In this document: one piece after another, positions 52,765 through 61,282 of the stretch | Layout: the number at the start of each line of letters is the position of its first letter | Numbering within the stretch: the first letter of the stretch is position 1 | Source of the DNA: Bradyrhizobium sp. DOA9 | Lineage (GTDB): Bacteria > Pseudomonadota > Alphaproteobacteria > Rhizobiales > Xanthobacteraceae | Assembly: GCF_000617845.2 (NCBI RefSeq) | Contig: NZ_DF820425.1 | Span: 4,949,725 to 5,013,724 of the forward strand | Reading direction: 5' to 3' | Length of the DNA: 64,000 nt | Program-made: the position numbers and the translations under genes | The notes under the pieces: generated by a model | Database searches by the model: none | What the model was told of the DNA's origin: nothing | The model's input: only the letters and a program-made list of their open reading frames with translations

Positions 52765-52897
52765 TGCTGCCGTTGTCGAAAACAGAATCGACCCAATGGT
52801 AACTTGTCTAGTCGAACAGACAAGTTGGCGGCGCGGCTTGATCACAGGCCGCGCGCTACCCGACATGGGCGGCAGACACAGCGCTGGCGGGGCGAGG

Positions 52898-53983
52898 TCA
52901 ACCCTTCCCCGCCTCCGCCCGGTCCTCGGTCCTGATCCAGGCCATCATCAATTCCCAGGCCACCGACAGGATGATCGGTCCGATGAACAGTCCGACGATG
53001 CCGTGGGCCAGCGTGCCGCCGATGACGCCGACGAAGATCACGATGGTCGGGGTGGTCAGGCCGCGGCCCATGACGAGCGGCTTCAGCATGGTGTCGATGA
53101 AGCCGACCAGGACGAAGAACACGGTGAGCAGCAGCGCCGTGGTGACGTCCTTGGCGGTCCATATCCAGATTATCACCGGCAGCAGCACCAGGAAAGCACC
53201 GATCTGCACGATCGAGAGCAGCAGCACGATGAAGGCAAGAAGGCCCGCACTCGGCATCGATGCGAGCTTGAAGCCGATACCGGCCAGCAGCGCCTGCACG
53301 ATCGCGACGCCGATCACGCCCTGCGCCACGGCGCGGATGGTCGCACCGGCCAGCGAGAGGAAATGCTCGCTCTGCTCCGGCACGATCCGAAACAGGAAGC
53401 CGCGGCCGGCGGCGACCAGGCGCGGTCCATGCGGAAACAGGAAGCCCGCGACGAACACCGAGACCAGAAACTGGAGCGTGCCGACGCCGGCATCGCCCGC
53501 GAGCGAGAGCAGCGGGCCAGCCAGCGGCTGGAGATATGGCGCCACCTCGCGCACCACCGCCCGAATGTTGTTGTAGGCCTGATCCCAGAGCTCGTACAAC
53601 CAGGGGCCGACCAGCGGCCAGGACTTGAGCTGCTCGGGCGCCGATTGGAGCACCAGGTCGCCGGTGCCGAGCTGGCGCGCCAGCTCGCGCACGCCGTCCA
53701 CGGCGCTGATGCCGAGCCAGGTCGCCGGACCGATGACGATGCCCAGCGTGATCAGGGTCAGGATCGCGGCCGCGGTTTTGGGCCGTCCTCCCAGGATCTT
53801 GGCAACCCAGCTGAACGCCGGATAGAACGCGACCGCCAGCACGCCGCTCCAGGCCAGGATCGGCACGAACGGGCGGATGATCAGGAAGGTCCAGATGATC
53901 AGCAGGGCAAGCAGGCCGAGCCGGATCACGAGCTGGATGACGTCCTCACCCGTCAGCAGCTGACGGAGGCTTTTCACGGGCAC
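52898..53983 (-). CDS. AI-2E/PerM family transporter
   Basis: The 361-residue inner-membrane protein has about eight hydrophobic segments. The conserved end VIFVGVIGGTLAHGIVGLFI followed by GPIILSVAWELM is characteristic of the AI-2E (PerM, YdiK, TqsA) family. Members export autoinducer-2 or act as Na+/H+-type exporters. The substrate is not predictable here. The start at 53983 (MPVKSLRQLLTGEDVIQL) is the first in frame. It stands as a single gene between a Nudix hydrolase and small hypothetical genes. Confidence 0.9.
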   Translation of the reverse strand: MPVKSLRQLLTGEDVIQLVIRLGLLALLIIWTFLIIRPFVPILAWSGVLAVAFYPAFSWVAKILGGRPKTAAAILTLITLGIVIGPATWLGISAVDGVRELARQLGTGDLVLQSAPEQLKSWPLVGPWLYELWDQAYNNIRAVVREVAPYLQPLAGPLLSLAGDAGVGTLQFLVSVFVAGFLFPHGPRLVAAGRGFLFRIVPEQSEHFLSLAGATIRAVAQGVIGVAIVQALLAGIGFKLASMPSAGLLAFIVLLLSIVQIGAFLVLLPVIIWIWTAKDVTTALLLTVFFVLVGFIDTMLKPLVMGRGLTTPTIVIFVGVIGGTLAHGIVGLFIGPIILSVAWELMMAWIRTEDRAEAGKG

Positions 53984-54221
53984 AGCTTTCCTTGCGGCAT
54001 GAACGCAACGTCCGCGCTTGCGGGTCCAGCCGTTATTGCCAGCAACGCATCTGGCGTCAAGACGACTGGAACCGGCGGCAGCCCCGACGGGGAACAGAAT
54101 CCGGGCAAGTCCAACCCCGGTTGGCTAACGCCCGTTAACCGGATTTCCCCGCGCCGGTTTACGCCGCTGCAAATGCTGGAGACTACCTTCCGTTCGCAGT
54201 CACCGAAACGCATTCCGGGCC

Positions 54222-54449
54222 ATGGCCAACAGCATCTGGACGATCGAAGAATTCACCTGTGCGAGTTGCGGCATGAACTACACCGCGACCAAGGAGGAGC
54301 ACAGCGAGGCCCACAGCGGCAGCTTCAAATGCGGCATCTGCAACGGCGTCGTGCACGCCTGGTCCGGCAAGCATCATTTCTTCGGCTGGCAGGCCGTGAA
54401 GACGAAGCCGCCTGTGTTCGGGAGGCGCTGGGCCGGCGTCGAGTGGTAA
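54222..54449 (+). CDS. Small zinc-ribbon-type protein, 75 residues
   Basis: MANSIWTIEEFTCASCGMNY begins the protein and FKCGICNGVVHAWSG follows, so CASC and CGIC form two CxxC pairs 20 residues apart. A Trp- and Phe-rich end (KHHFFGWQAVKTK, RRWAGVEW) completes it. Function unknown; a metal-binding nucleic-acid or redox adaptor is possible. The start at 54222 fits the fold. It lies 238 bases from the AI-2E gene. Between 53984 and 54221 no other gene is seen. Confidence 0.75.
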   Translation: MANSIWTIEEFTCASCGMNYTATKEEHSEAHSGSFKCGICNGVVHAWSGKHHFFGWQAVKTKPPVFGRRWAGVEW

Positions 54450-54551
54450 GCCGCCCGCGATGATCCCGGATCGGCCGAATTGCACCGGCGCCGTTTGGAC
54501 TCCGTTCACCGATCGGGGCTAGATCAGGACGGCCCCTCCGCTTCGAACACC

Positions 54552-54854
54552 ATGGCCGACCTCAACGCCATCCTGACCAGGCTCAACGACCGTCTGCTCC
54601 GCCTCGAGGGCGAGCTGTTTGTGCTGCGCTCGCTGGCGCGCGCGACGCTGACCGCGGGCGACGACCATGCCGCGCGCATGCGCAAGCTGGTCGAGGCCGC
54701 AAAAGTCGCACTCGACGACGAGGCCAAGCGCCCTCTCGACAAGCCGACCCGCAAATATGTCGACGCGGCAACCGCACTGGTGGAGGAGTTGTTGGTGGAG
54801 CCGACACCGGCGCGGCCGCTGTTCACGGTCATCGACGGCGGCAGGCGCGACTGA
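54552..54854 (+). CDS. Small helical hypothetical protein, 100 residues
   Basis: MADLNAILTRLNDRLLRLEG opens a helical coiled-coil-like protein (ELFVLRSLARATLTAGDD), with a basic helix (RKLVEAAKVALDDEAKRPLD) and a hydrophobic end (ALVEELLVEPTPARPLFTVI). There are no cysteines or membrane segments. The start at 54552 is chosen because the frame upstream to 54480 is not native in composition. It converges with the cysteine-repeat gene at 54878. Function unknown. Confidence 0.65.
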   Translation: MADLNAILTRLNDRLLRLEGELFVLRSLARATLTAGDDHAARMRKLVEAAKVALDDEAKRPLDKPTRKYVDAATALVEELLVEPTPARPLFTVIDGGRRD

Positions 54855-54877
54855 GCGGTCAACGCGCGGGCGATCAG

Positions 54878-55303
54878 CTAGCGTCCGTACAGTCCCGGCG
54901 GTTGCATGCCGTTGCGGTAGCACTGGCCGTCCGCATAATTATACGCAAAGCCGTGGGGGCAGAGCCCGCCACGTCGTCCGGAATATTCGGGCTGACCGTA
55001 AGCGCCGGGCGCATGCGCTCCGTTCGGATAGCAGCGGCCGTTGGAGTAGTTGTAGTCATAACCGTGCGGGCACAGGCCGCCGCGTCGTCCATAATATTCG
55101 CCCGGTCCGGGATCCCGCGTATAGACACCCGGCGCGTGATAGTCATTGGGATAGCAACGGCCGTTCGAGTGGTTGTAGTCGTAGCCGTGCGGACATTGCC
55201 CGCCCGGACCGCCTCTGAATTGCACTTGCTCCACCATGGGCGCTGTCGGTGCCGCAGGCACGGTTGCGAACGCAAGCAGGCCGGCCAGCGCAAGCTCGAT
55301 CAT
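54878..55303 (-). CDS. Secreted protein with three Cys-x12-Cys repeats, 141 residues
   Basis: An N-terminal signal peptide (MIELALAGLLAFATVPAAPT) is followed by three tandem units of C-P-H-G-[YF]-x-Y-N-x-x-[ND]-G-[RQ]-C-Y-x-N. The cysteine pairs are 37/50, 78/91 and 115/128. Between units lie Gly-Pro-Tyr-rich spacers. Each pair probably makes a disulfide in the periplasm or outside. I do not recognise a named family; tandem CPHG units suggest a small metal-binding or structural secreted protein. The DNA of the units is also repeated (at about 54912, 55026 and 55146). The divergent partner at 55459 is separated by 155 bases. Confidence 0.8.
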   Translation of the reverse strand: MIELALAGLLAFATVPAAPTAPMVEQVQFRGGPGGQCPHGYDYNHSNGRCYPNDYHAPGVYTRDPGPGEYYGRRGGLCPHGYDYNYSNGRCYPNGAHAPGAYGQPEYSGRRGGLCPHGFAYNYADGQCYRNGMQPPGLYGR

Positions 55304-55458
55304 AACGATTCCTCCAAATCACGGGGACAAGCCTATCAGGATTCGTGTCCCACGAAATGACCTGACAATTGAGACACGGCCGGCCTGAACCCTGCATGAA
55401 CTGGGCCTGGACTGCGACAATGCGTCGGCGCCCAATCCCGCTCGCGATGCAGTCTTTA

Positions 55459-55674
55459 CTAGATCGTGGAACTCTCCGCCTTGAGCCGGCTGAGTCCCGC
55501 CTCGATGATCGCGATCTCCTCGTCGATCTGGCCGATCGGCAGGCTGAAATCATAGCCGGACCGGCTCTTCAGATCGACCGCGAGCCGCTGCCTGTGCAAC
55601 ATCAGCTCGTCGAGTCCACGGCGGTTCTTCAGACGCACATAGGCGTCGACGATCTGTTCGATCGCGCTCGGCAT
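55459..55674 (-). CDS. Small helical hypothetical protein, 71 residues
   Basis: From MPSAIEQIVDAYVRLKNRRG through LDELMLHRQRLAVDLKSRSG and IGQIDEEIAIIEAGLSRLK the protein is a run of amphipathic helices with no cysteine, signal or membrane part. The start at 55674 is preferred because the upstream frame (to 55752) lacks a helix and has a poor ribosome-binding site. It is likely cytoplasmic. No family name comes to mind. The gap of 292 bases beyond it up to 55967 has no gene I can support. Confidence 0.6.
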   Translation of the reverse strand: MPSAIEQIVDAYVRLKNRRGLDELMLHRQRLAVDLKSRSGYDFSLPIGQIDEEIAIIEAGLSRLKAESSTI

Positions 55675-55966
55675 GAAATCTGTCCCGACGAAAAGGCCCG
55701 GCGGCGTACCCACGCCGTCGGACGATTTCAAGTGTCGCGGTACGCAATACAAATCCGCGACGGATTCATCGATACGCCAAGCTGGTTGAGATCGTGTTAC
55801 CGTTCGATGATTTCGTGGTGCGTGACACGAAAAGGCCGCCGGCGGTCACGCCGGCGGCCAAAGCCGGGTTCGAAAACGAATGCGGGTTGAAATGTCGCCA
55901 GCCCCGGTTGACGCACTTTATCAGCCATCGGAGATATCTTCGTTAAGAACGAAACACAGGAACCCG

Positions 55967-56260
55967 TTACGTGCTCTCGTCGATGACGCAGAAATAGGTG
56001 CGCGGCAATTTTCGATAGGCGCGGTAACGGTAGTACGGCCGGTAGGCGTAGCCGCGATAGACCGCCGGCGGCTCCTCGCCGTAATAGGCGCCGTGATAGA
56101 AATTGATCACCGGCCCCTGCGCGCAACGGTAGGCGTCCCAAGTCGGGCCGATTGATGGCGCGACCCCGGTCTCGGGCGGCACCGCCGGGTAAGGCCCGCC
56201 AGCTTGGGCCGAAGTGACCGCCATCAGTGTCGCGACGACGAAAAACCCCATGCTGTGCAT
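55967..56260 (-). CDS. Secreted Tyr/Arg-rich protein, 97 residues
   Basis: A signal peptide (MHSMGFFVVATLMAVTSAQA) is followed by a Pro/Gly-rich segment and a Tyr/Arg-rich end (VYRGYAYRPYYRYRAYRK, then LPRTYFCVIDEST). Two cysteines (RCAQG and FCVID) may pair. Such tyrosine-rich secreted proteins are frequent in bradyrhizobia, with no known activity. It could start at the second Met (MGFF). It is divergent from the formyltransferase gene at 56449. Confidence 0.7.
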   Translation of the reverse strand: MHSMGFFVVATLMAVTSAQAGGPYPAVPPETGVAPSIGPTWDAYRCAQGPVINFYHGAYYGEEPPAVYRGYAYRPYYRYRAYRKLPRTYFCVIDEST

Positions 56261-56448
56261 GCGCTCGCTCCCGCGCCGGTGTCATGCCCGCATGGAAGCA
56301 CCGGTCAGCTCGGCCGTGCAATCCCGGAGTTCACGCAATCGGCGCCCGGTTGCATTGTTGATAACCCACGCAAATGCTGTGCGGGTGGTGACAGGGCGTG
56401 CGGACGTGTTATCGGGGATGACGCAGTTGCGAGACGGATCGGACACCC

Positions 56449-57036
56449 ATGCGCATTACCCTCGTCGGCTCCCGCCATTTCGGCGTGACCACCCTGAACA
56501 TGCTCCGGGAGCACGGCGTCTCGGTCGTCCGGGTCGTCGTGGTCGACGCCGACGACCGCCTCGCCGCGGCGGCCAAGGCGGCGGACATCGAGGTCCAGGT
56601 GCAAGCCAACCCCAAGCTGGTGGTGGCCTCCGAGATCGCCCCGAACACCGATCTCATCATCACCGCACACAGCCATGCCAGGATCGGCAAGGATGCGCTC
56701 GCCGCTGCCAGGCTCGGCGGGATCGGCTATCATCCCTCGCTGCTGCCGCGCCACCGCGGCAAGGCTGCGGTGGAATGGACCATCAAGGAAGGTGACCCGA
56801 TCGCCGGCGGCACGATCTACCATCTCGCCGACCGCATGGATGCCGGTGCGATCGCCGCCCAGGACTGGTGCTTCGTCAAGAAGGGCGAGACCGCACGGGA
56901 GCTTTGGGAGCGCGCGCTGGCGCCGCTCGGGCTCAAGCTGCTGGCGGACGTGATCGACTACGCCAAGGTCCACAAGGCGCTGCCCGCCAAAGCCCAGGAC
57001 GAGCAGTTCGCGACCTCCGCACCGAGCCTCTCTTAG
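56449..57036 (+). CDS. Formyltransferase-domain protein (Fmt/GART-like)
   Basis: The 195-residue protein is a formyl transferase N-terminal domain: MRITLVGSRHFGVTTLNMLR, then the signature GIGYHPSLLPRHRGKAAVEW with Asn-His-Asp positions changed (YHPS), and TIYHLADRMDAGAIAAQDW. Methionyl-tRNA formyltransferase has an added C-terminal domain of about 100 residues that is absent here, so it is not Fmt proper. Similar stand-alone enzymes formylate nucleotide sugars or other amines with 10-formyl-tetrahydrofolate. The acceptor is unknown. The ATG at 56449 matches the fold start. Confidence 0.85.
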   Translation: MRITLVGSRHFGVTTLNMLREHGVSVVRVVVVDADDRLAAAAKAADIEVQVQANPKLVVASEIAPNTDLIITAHSHARIGKDALAAARLGGIGYHPSLLPRHRGKAAVEWTIKEGDPIAGGTIYHLADRMDAGAIAAQDWCFVKKGETARELWERALAPLGLKLLADVIDYAKVHKALPAKAQDEQFATSAPSLS

Positions 57037-57144
57037 GCCAAACCCCCTGAGCCACGCCTTCCTGAGTCGTCCTGACGTTTACCCTTAACGTGAGGGGGCC
57101 TTGATTCCGCTTCGGAAATCGGAGCCAAAAGGGCAAATAAACCA

Positions 57145-57166
57145 TTGTTCCCACAGGAACAATTTT
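57145..57166. promoter_or_regulatory. Inverted repeat upstream of the secreted-protein gene
   Basis: TTGTTCC-CACA-GGAACAA is a perfect 7-base inverted repeat followed by TTTT. It could be an operator for the gene at 57247 or a weak terminator of the formyltransferase gene. The position, 80 bases before the ATG, suits either. Confidence 0.45.
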
Positions 57167-57246
57167 CGCTTTGGCATCGCAACAAATTTCCGTCACATTT
57201 CGTCCGAATAACCGTCAGGTAATCAGACACATTCAAGGACGAATTC

Positions 57247-57597
57247 ATGCGTTTTGGTCGCATTGCGGTGTTCTGTGCCGCCTCAGTTTTCGCCGGCACC
57301 CTCGCCGCTCCCGCCTTCGCCCAGAATCCCTATGACGGCAATTGGCAGGTCACCATTGTGACCAAGAGCGGTTCGTGCGAGCCGACCGCAAGCTCCATGC
57401 TGACGGTTGCCGACGGCAAGATCACCGCGCCCGGCGCTAACGTTTCCGGCACCATCGGCAATGGGGGCCTTGTGAAAGTTTCGATCAATGGTGCATATGC
57501 CAACGGTCAACTCAGCGGCAACGCCGGATCGGGGAAGTGGAATGGAGCATCTGCAGGCATACCGTGCAGCGGGCGGTGGGAAGCATCGCGCCAATAA
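57247..57597 (+). CDS. Secreted hypothetical protein, 116 residues
   Basis: A signal peptide (MRFGRIAVFCAASVFAGTLA, cleavage after PAFA) precedes a small beta-rich domain (YDGNWQVTIVTKSGSCEPTA, then KVSINGAYANGQLSGNAGSG). Two cysteines (SCEPT and PCSGRW) probably pair. The fold reads like a small lipocalin-type or beta-sandwich domain, and the next gene product has a similar motif, so the two may be related. The ATG at 57247 is preceded by AAGGACG. Its end overlaps the next gene. Confidence 0.8.
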   Translation: MRFGRIAVFCAASVFAGTLAAPAFAQNPYDGNWQVTIVTKSGSCEPTASSMLTVADGKITAPGANVSGTIGNGGLVKVSINGAYANGQLSGNAGSGKWNGASAGIPCSGRWEASRQ

Positions 57598-58087
57598 ACC
57601 AATTGAAGCTCGCGCCCGGAACCGGCGGCTGCTGATTGCGGCCGCCGTCTTGTTTGCGGCGGGGATCGCCAGTACCCAAAGCAAGGCCCAGTCCGGTCCG
57701 TTCGCCCCGCTGGCCGGCAGCTGGAGCGGCGGTGGCACGGTCACGCTGGATGACGGCTCGACCGAGCGGATCCGCTGCCGGGCCAAATACGCTCCGATCG
57801 GACCGACCATGGAGATGTCGCTGACCTGCGCCAGCGATGCCTACAAGTTCAACCTCGGCGCCAACGTAAAGGCCGAAGGCGGCGCCATCGCGGGCAGCTG
57901 GTCTGAGACGAGCCGCAACATCTCCGGTTCGCTCCAGGGCCGCGGCAGTGGCGGAAACTACGAGCTGGTAGCCTCCACCGCCGGCTTCAACGCCAACATC
58001 TCTCTGAAGACGTCCGGAAGCAAACAGCACGTCACGATGCGCGCGGACAGCCAGTTCCGCGGCGCGAACATCTCGATGTCGAAGTAG
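57542..58087 (+). CDS. Membrane-anchored/secreted protein related to its neighbour, 181 residues
   Basis: The start at 57542 (MEHLQAYRAAGGGKHRANKP) gives a basic N-terminus followed by one hydrophobic segment (RRLLIAAAVLFAAGIASTQS) and then a beta-rich domain (APLAGSWSGGGTVTLDDGST, RCRAKYAPIGPTMEMSLTCA, IAGSWSETSRNISGSLQGRG). SWSGGG and GSWSE repeat a core that also ends the neighbour (KWNGAS). The gene overlaps the previous one by 56 bases in another frame. A GGGGAAGTGG site precedes the ATG. Function unknown; probably periplasmic. Confidence 0.7.
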   Translation: MEHLQAYRAAGGGKHRANKPIEARARNRRLLIAAAVLFAAGIASTQSKAQSGPFAPLAGSWSGGGTVTLDDGSTERIRCRAKYAPIGPTMEMSLTCASDAYKFNLGANVKAEGGAIAGSWSETSRNISGSLQGRGSGGNYELVASTAGFNANISLKTSGSKQHVTMRADSQFRGANISMSK

Positions 58088-58136
58088 GACACCAGGTGAC
58101 AGGACGATCGATCCGGCGCCCTCGCCGGATCGATTT

Positions 58137-58535
58137 TTATGCGCCGGGCACGAACGCCGTGACCTCGATCTCGACCTTGGCACGCTCGTCGACGAGGCCT
58201 CCGATATAGAGCAGCGTCGAGGGCGGAAAATTGCGCCCGAGCGTTTCCTTGCAGGCCGCGCCAATGCCGGCACCTGCCGCTTCGTACTCGGCGCGACTGG
58301 TCAGGTACCAGGTCAGGCGGACAATGTGCTCGGGGCCGGCGCCGGCCTCACCCAGCAGCTTGACGATCCGCTTCAGCGCAGTCGCGACCTGGGCTGCCAT
58401 GTCGGGCGCGTAATTGCCCGCCTCGTCGCCGCCGGTTTGTCCGGCCAGAACCACCCACCGGCCCGGCCCTTCGACTGCGACGCCGTGGGAAAAGCCGCGC
58501 GGTTTTTTCCACTCGGCCGGCTGCAGGATACGCAT
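58137..58535 (-). CDS. RidA family (YjgF/UK114) protein
   Basis: The 132-residue protein fits the RidA superfamily, small trimeric enzymes that hydrolyse reactive enamine/imine intermediates. It starts MRILQPAEWKKPRGFSHGVA and has WVVLAGQTGGDEAGNYAPDM, AALKRIVKLLGEAGAG-like helices and VRLTWYLTSRAEYEAA. The end, STLLYIGGLVDERAKVEIEV, has Arg replaced at the usual catalytic Arg105 position, as in some non-archetypal subgroups, so deaminase activity is uncertain. The start at 58535 fits the family. It is divergent from the EamA transporter. Confidence 0.87.
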   Translation of the reverse strand: MRILQPAEWKKPRGFSHGVAVEGPGRWVVLAGQTGGDEAGNYAPDMAAQVATALKRIVKLLGEAGAGPEHIVRLTWYLTSRAEYEAAGAGIGAACKETLGRNFPPSTLLYIGGLVDERAKVEIEVTAFVPGA

Positions 58536-58676
58536 GAGCAATCTCTCCCGATGTTCTCGTTGTTCGGCCGATGCCTTAACATGCCGACCTGCATCGCTGC
58601 ATCCGCAGATTTGGCCGTTGCAAACGGCGGCAATGTCGCCGATACCGGCCGCCCCTTCGTATTCCACCCCGCCGAA

Positions 58677-59552
58677 ATGAGCACCACACCGTCGAAAATG
58701 ATGGCTGCACTGTGGATGGCCGGCTGGCTGTCGCTGATGCTCGTCATGGCGGTGGCCGGGCGCGAGACCACGCGCGAGCTGAATGTTTTTCAGATCATGG
58801 AAGTGAGGTCGCTGGCCGGCTTCGTGTTGCTGTCACCGATCATCTACCGCGCCGGCGGCTTGAAGGCGCTCAAGACATCGCGCCTGCCGCAGCATGTCGC
58901 CCGCAATCTGGTGCACTATATTGCGCAGCTCGGCTGGTTCTTCGCGCTGACACTGATTCCGATCGGCCAAGTGGTGGCCATCGAGTTTACCATGCCGATC
59001 TGGACGGCCCTCCTCGCGGCAAGCTTCCTGTCCGAGCGGATGACACCGTGGAAGATCGCCGCCATCGTTCTCGGCCTCGTCGGCGTCATCGTCATTGTCC
59101 GACCGGCGGCCGGGGAGATCAATCCGGGCCAGCTCATCGCGCTCGGCGCGGCCATGGGATTCGGTGTCTCGATGGCGCAGGTCAAATCGCTGACCCGCAC
59201 CGAGAGCGCGCTCTCGATCCTGTTCTGGATGCTCGTGGTTCAGTCGGTGGCAGGCTTCGTTCCGACGCTGTTCGTCTGGACCTGGCCATCGCTGTATGTC
59301 TGGGCCTGGGTCGGCGTGATCGCCGTCTGCGGCACGTTCTCACATTATTGCCTCGCCAGCGCGATGCGCTACGCCGACGCGACGATCGTGGTTCCCATGG
59401 ACTTCCTGCGGGTTCCATTGACCGCAACCGCCGGCTGGCTGCTGTATTCCGAACAGCTCGATGCCTGGACCGTGCTCGGGGCCGTGCTGATCCTGTTCGG
59501 CAATCTTCTCAATTTGAAGCCCGCTTCGCCGGTTCCCGCCCGCGCACCGTGA
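58677..59552 (+). CDS. EamA/DMT-family transporter
   Basis: The 291-residue protein has ten hydrophobic segments in two repeated EamA halves (first half VVAIEFTMPIWTALLAASFL and SERMTPWKIAAIVLGLVGVI; second half TIVVPMDFLRVPLTATAGWL and LYSEQLDAWTVLGAVLILFG). Such transporters move metabolites or drugs across the inner membrane; the substrate is unknown. The start at 58677 (MSTTPSKMMAALWMAG) is chosen, but an upstream in-frame ATG near 58580 could add about 30 residues. It is a single gene next to the divergent ridA-like gene. Confidence 0.86.
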   Translation: MSTTPSKMMAALWMAGWLSLMLVMAVAGRETTRELNVFQIMEVRSLAGFVLLSPIIYRAGGLKALKTSRLPQHVARNLVHYIAQLGWFFALTLIPIGQVVAIEFTMPIWTALLAASFLSERMTPWKIAAIVLGLVGVIVIVRPAAGEINPGQLIALGAAMGFGVSMAQVKSLTRTESALSILFWMLVVQSVAGFVPTLFVWTWPSLYVWAWVGVIAVCGTFSHYCLASAMRYADATIVVPMDFLRVPLTATAGWLLYSEQLDAWTVLGAVLILFGNLLNLKPASPVPARAP

Positions 59553-59754
59553 ACCTCACGCCGCCTCCCGCGACAAAACCAAGTGGCCGTGTGATCTTGA
59601 TCACGCTGGAGAGACGCTCCATCGTGCACATTCGGCCACACAGCGGCGGGTTGAACGCAACGGACTGACCGTTTTGGTGGCACGAAGTCGGGCACTTCGT
59701 GTAGGTTCGCTGCCAATTTGTTGCTGCCTGCAATTCGATTCTGGGGATTTCAGA

Positions 59755-61182
59755 ATGCGCTATCTCACCCTCCTCGCTTCGCTGATGTGCATGGCGCTGT
59801 CGATCAGTGCCGCCAAGGCCGACCGCCGCGTCGCCTTCGTGGTCGGCAACGGCTCCTACAAGAACGTCGCGCAATTGCCGAACCCGCCGATCGACGCCAA
59901 GGCGATGGCGGCCACGCTGCGCAATGTCGGCTTCGAGGTGATCGAAGGCTCCAATCTCAGCCGCGACCAGATGACCGAGAAGCTGCTCGATTTCGGCCGC
60001 AAGGCGCAGGGCTCCGACATCGCGCTGTTCTATTATGCCGGCCACGGCATCGCCGTCAGTGGCACCAACTACCTGCTGCCCGTCGACGCCGACATCAAGT
60101 CGGAGATGGACGTCAAGCTGGGCGCGGCGATCAACATCGACCTGACGCTCGAGCAGACCATGGGCGATGCCAAGGTCAAGCTCGTCTTCCTCGATGCCTG
60201 CCGCGACAATCCGTTCGCCGCCAAGATCAAGTCGAATTCGGCGACCCGCAGCGTCAACGTCCAGAGCGGCCTCGCCGAGATGAAGTCCGGCGAAGGCACG
60301 CTGATCGCATTCGCCACTGGCCCGGGCCAGACCGCGCTCGACGGCCAGGAGGGCAACAACAGCCCGTTCACCCGTGCGCTAATCGACAACATCACCAAGC
60401 CCGGCGTCGAGATCCAGCAGGCGATGACGTCGGTGCGCGCTCAGGTTAATGAGGAGACGCGCAAGGGCCAGCTGCCCTGGGGCCACACCAACCTGACCGG
60501 CTCCGTCTATCTCAATCAGGCCCCGACCACCCAGGTCGCCGCCGCGGCCCCGACCGCGACCGGCATCGTGCCGGCGGCGACCGGAAGCTCGGACGGTGTC
60601 GAGCTGGAATATTGGCGCTCGGTCAAGGAATCCAACAAGGCCGAGGAGCTCAACGCCTATCTCACCGCTTACCCGAACGGCCAGTTCAAGGCGCTGGCGC
60701 TGGCGCGGCTTGCGGCGATCAAGAGCGGCCCCTCGACTGCGACCCGCACGCTCAACGCCGGCATCGATCCTGCGACCTTCACTGACGAGGCCAACCAGCT
60801 CACCGAAGACCAGCTTGGCCTCGACAAGACGCAGCGCCGCGACGTACAGCGCCGCCTCAACGGTCTCGGCTTCGACACCAAGCAGACCGGCGTGTTCAGC
60901 GACGAGACCCGCGCGGTGATCAAGCGCTGGCAGGCTGCGCGCGGCTATCCCTCATCGGGCTATTTCAACAAGAACCAGCACAAGGCCCTGCTCTCGGAGG
61001 TCGTGGCTGCCCCGGCCACGGCGAGCGACACCAGCCAGAAGCCGGCTCGGCGCGCCGCCACCGCCCCGGCTCAGAGCAGCGCCCCGGCGCCGCAGCAGCG
61101 CAGCAATCCCGGCGACGCCGCGGGTGCGGCCTTCGTCGGCGGCGTGGTCGGCGGCATGATGGGCGGCATGTTCCGCCGCTGA
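59755..61182 (+). CDS. Caspase-family (peptidase C14) protein with peptidoglycan-binding-like domain
   Basis: The 475-residue protein has a signal peptide (RYLTLLASLMCMALSISAAKA) and a caspase-fold domain. The catalytic dyad is His97 in FYYAGHGIAVSG and Cys149 in FLDACRDNP. A Ser/Thr/Ala-rich linker follows, with a TPR-like short stretch (EYWRSVKESNKAEELNAYLT). A peptidoglycan-binding-like domain (RRDVQRRLNGLGFDTKQTGV and RAVIKRWQAARGYPSSGYFN) and a Gly-rich tail (AAFVGGVVGGMMGGMFRR) end it. It would be secreted to the periplasm. The start at 59755 gives the signal peptide; the frame to 59674 does not. Confidence 0.9.
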   Translation: MRYLTLLASLMCMALSISAAKADRRVAFVVGNGSYKNVAQLPNPPIDAKAMAATLRNVGFEVIEGSNLSRDQMTEKLLDFGRKAQGSDIALFYYAGHGIAVSGTNYLLPVDADIKSEMDVKLGAAINIDLTLEQTMGDAKVKLVFLDACRDNPFAAKIKSNSATRSVNVQSGLAEMKSGEGTLIAFATGPGQTALDGQEGNNSPFTRALIDNITKPGVEIQQAMTSVRAQVNEETRKGQLPWGHTNLTGSVYLNQAPTTQVAAAAPTATGIVPAATGSSDGVELEYWRSVKESNKAEELNAYLTAYPNGQFKALALARLAAIKSGPSTATRTLNAGIDPATFTDEANQLTEDQLGLDKTQRRDVQRRLNGLGFDTKQTGVFSDETRAVIKRWQAARGYPSSGYFNKNQHKALLSEVVAAPATASDTSQKPARRAATAPAQSSAPAPQQRSNPGDAAGAAFVGGVVGGMMGGMFRR

Positions 61183-61208
61183 GAGCGAGACGGATCCCAG
61201 ACGACAGA

Positions 61209-61232
61209 AGCCCGGCTCGCGCCGGGCTTTTT
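61209..61232 (+). terminator. Intrinsic terminator of the caspase-like gene
   Basis: AGCCCGG-CTCGCG-CCGGGCT followed by TTTT: a 7-base perfect stem 26 bases after the caspase-like stop. Confidence 0.88.
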
Positions 61233-61282
61233 GCCATTCTCGTACGGGAAGACAAACGGGAGGACGGCGCTGCCGCACACGC

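Noticed and set aside
57145-57180. GGAAC element considered as an EcfG general-stress promoter
   Set aside because: No GTT-type -10 lies at 16-17 bases downstream on either strand; it is better described as an inverted repeat.
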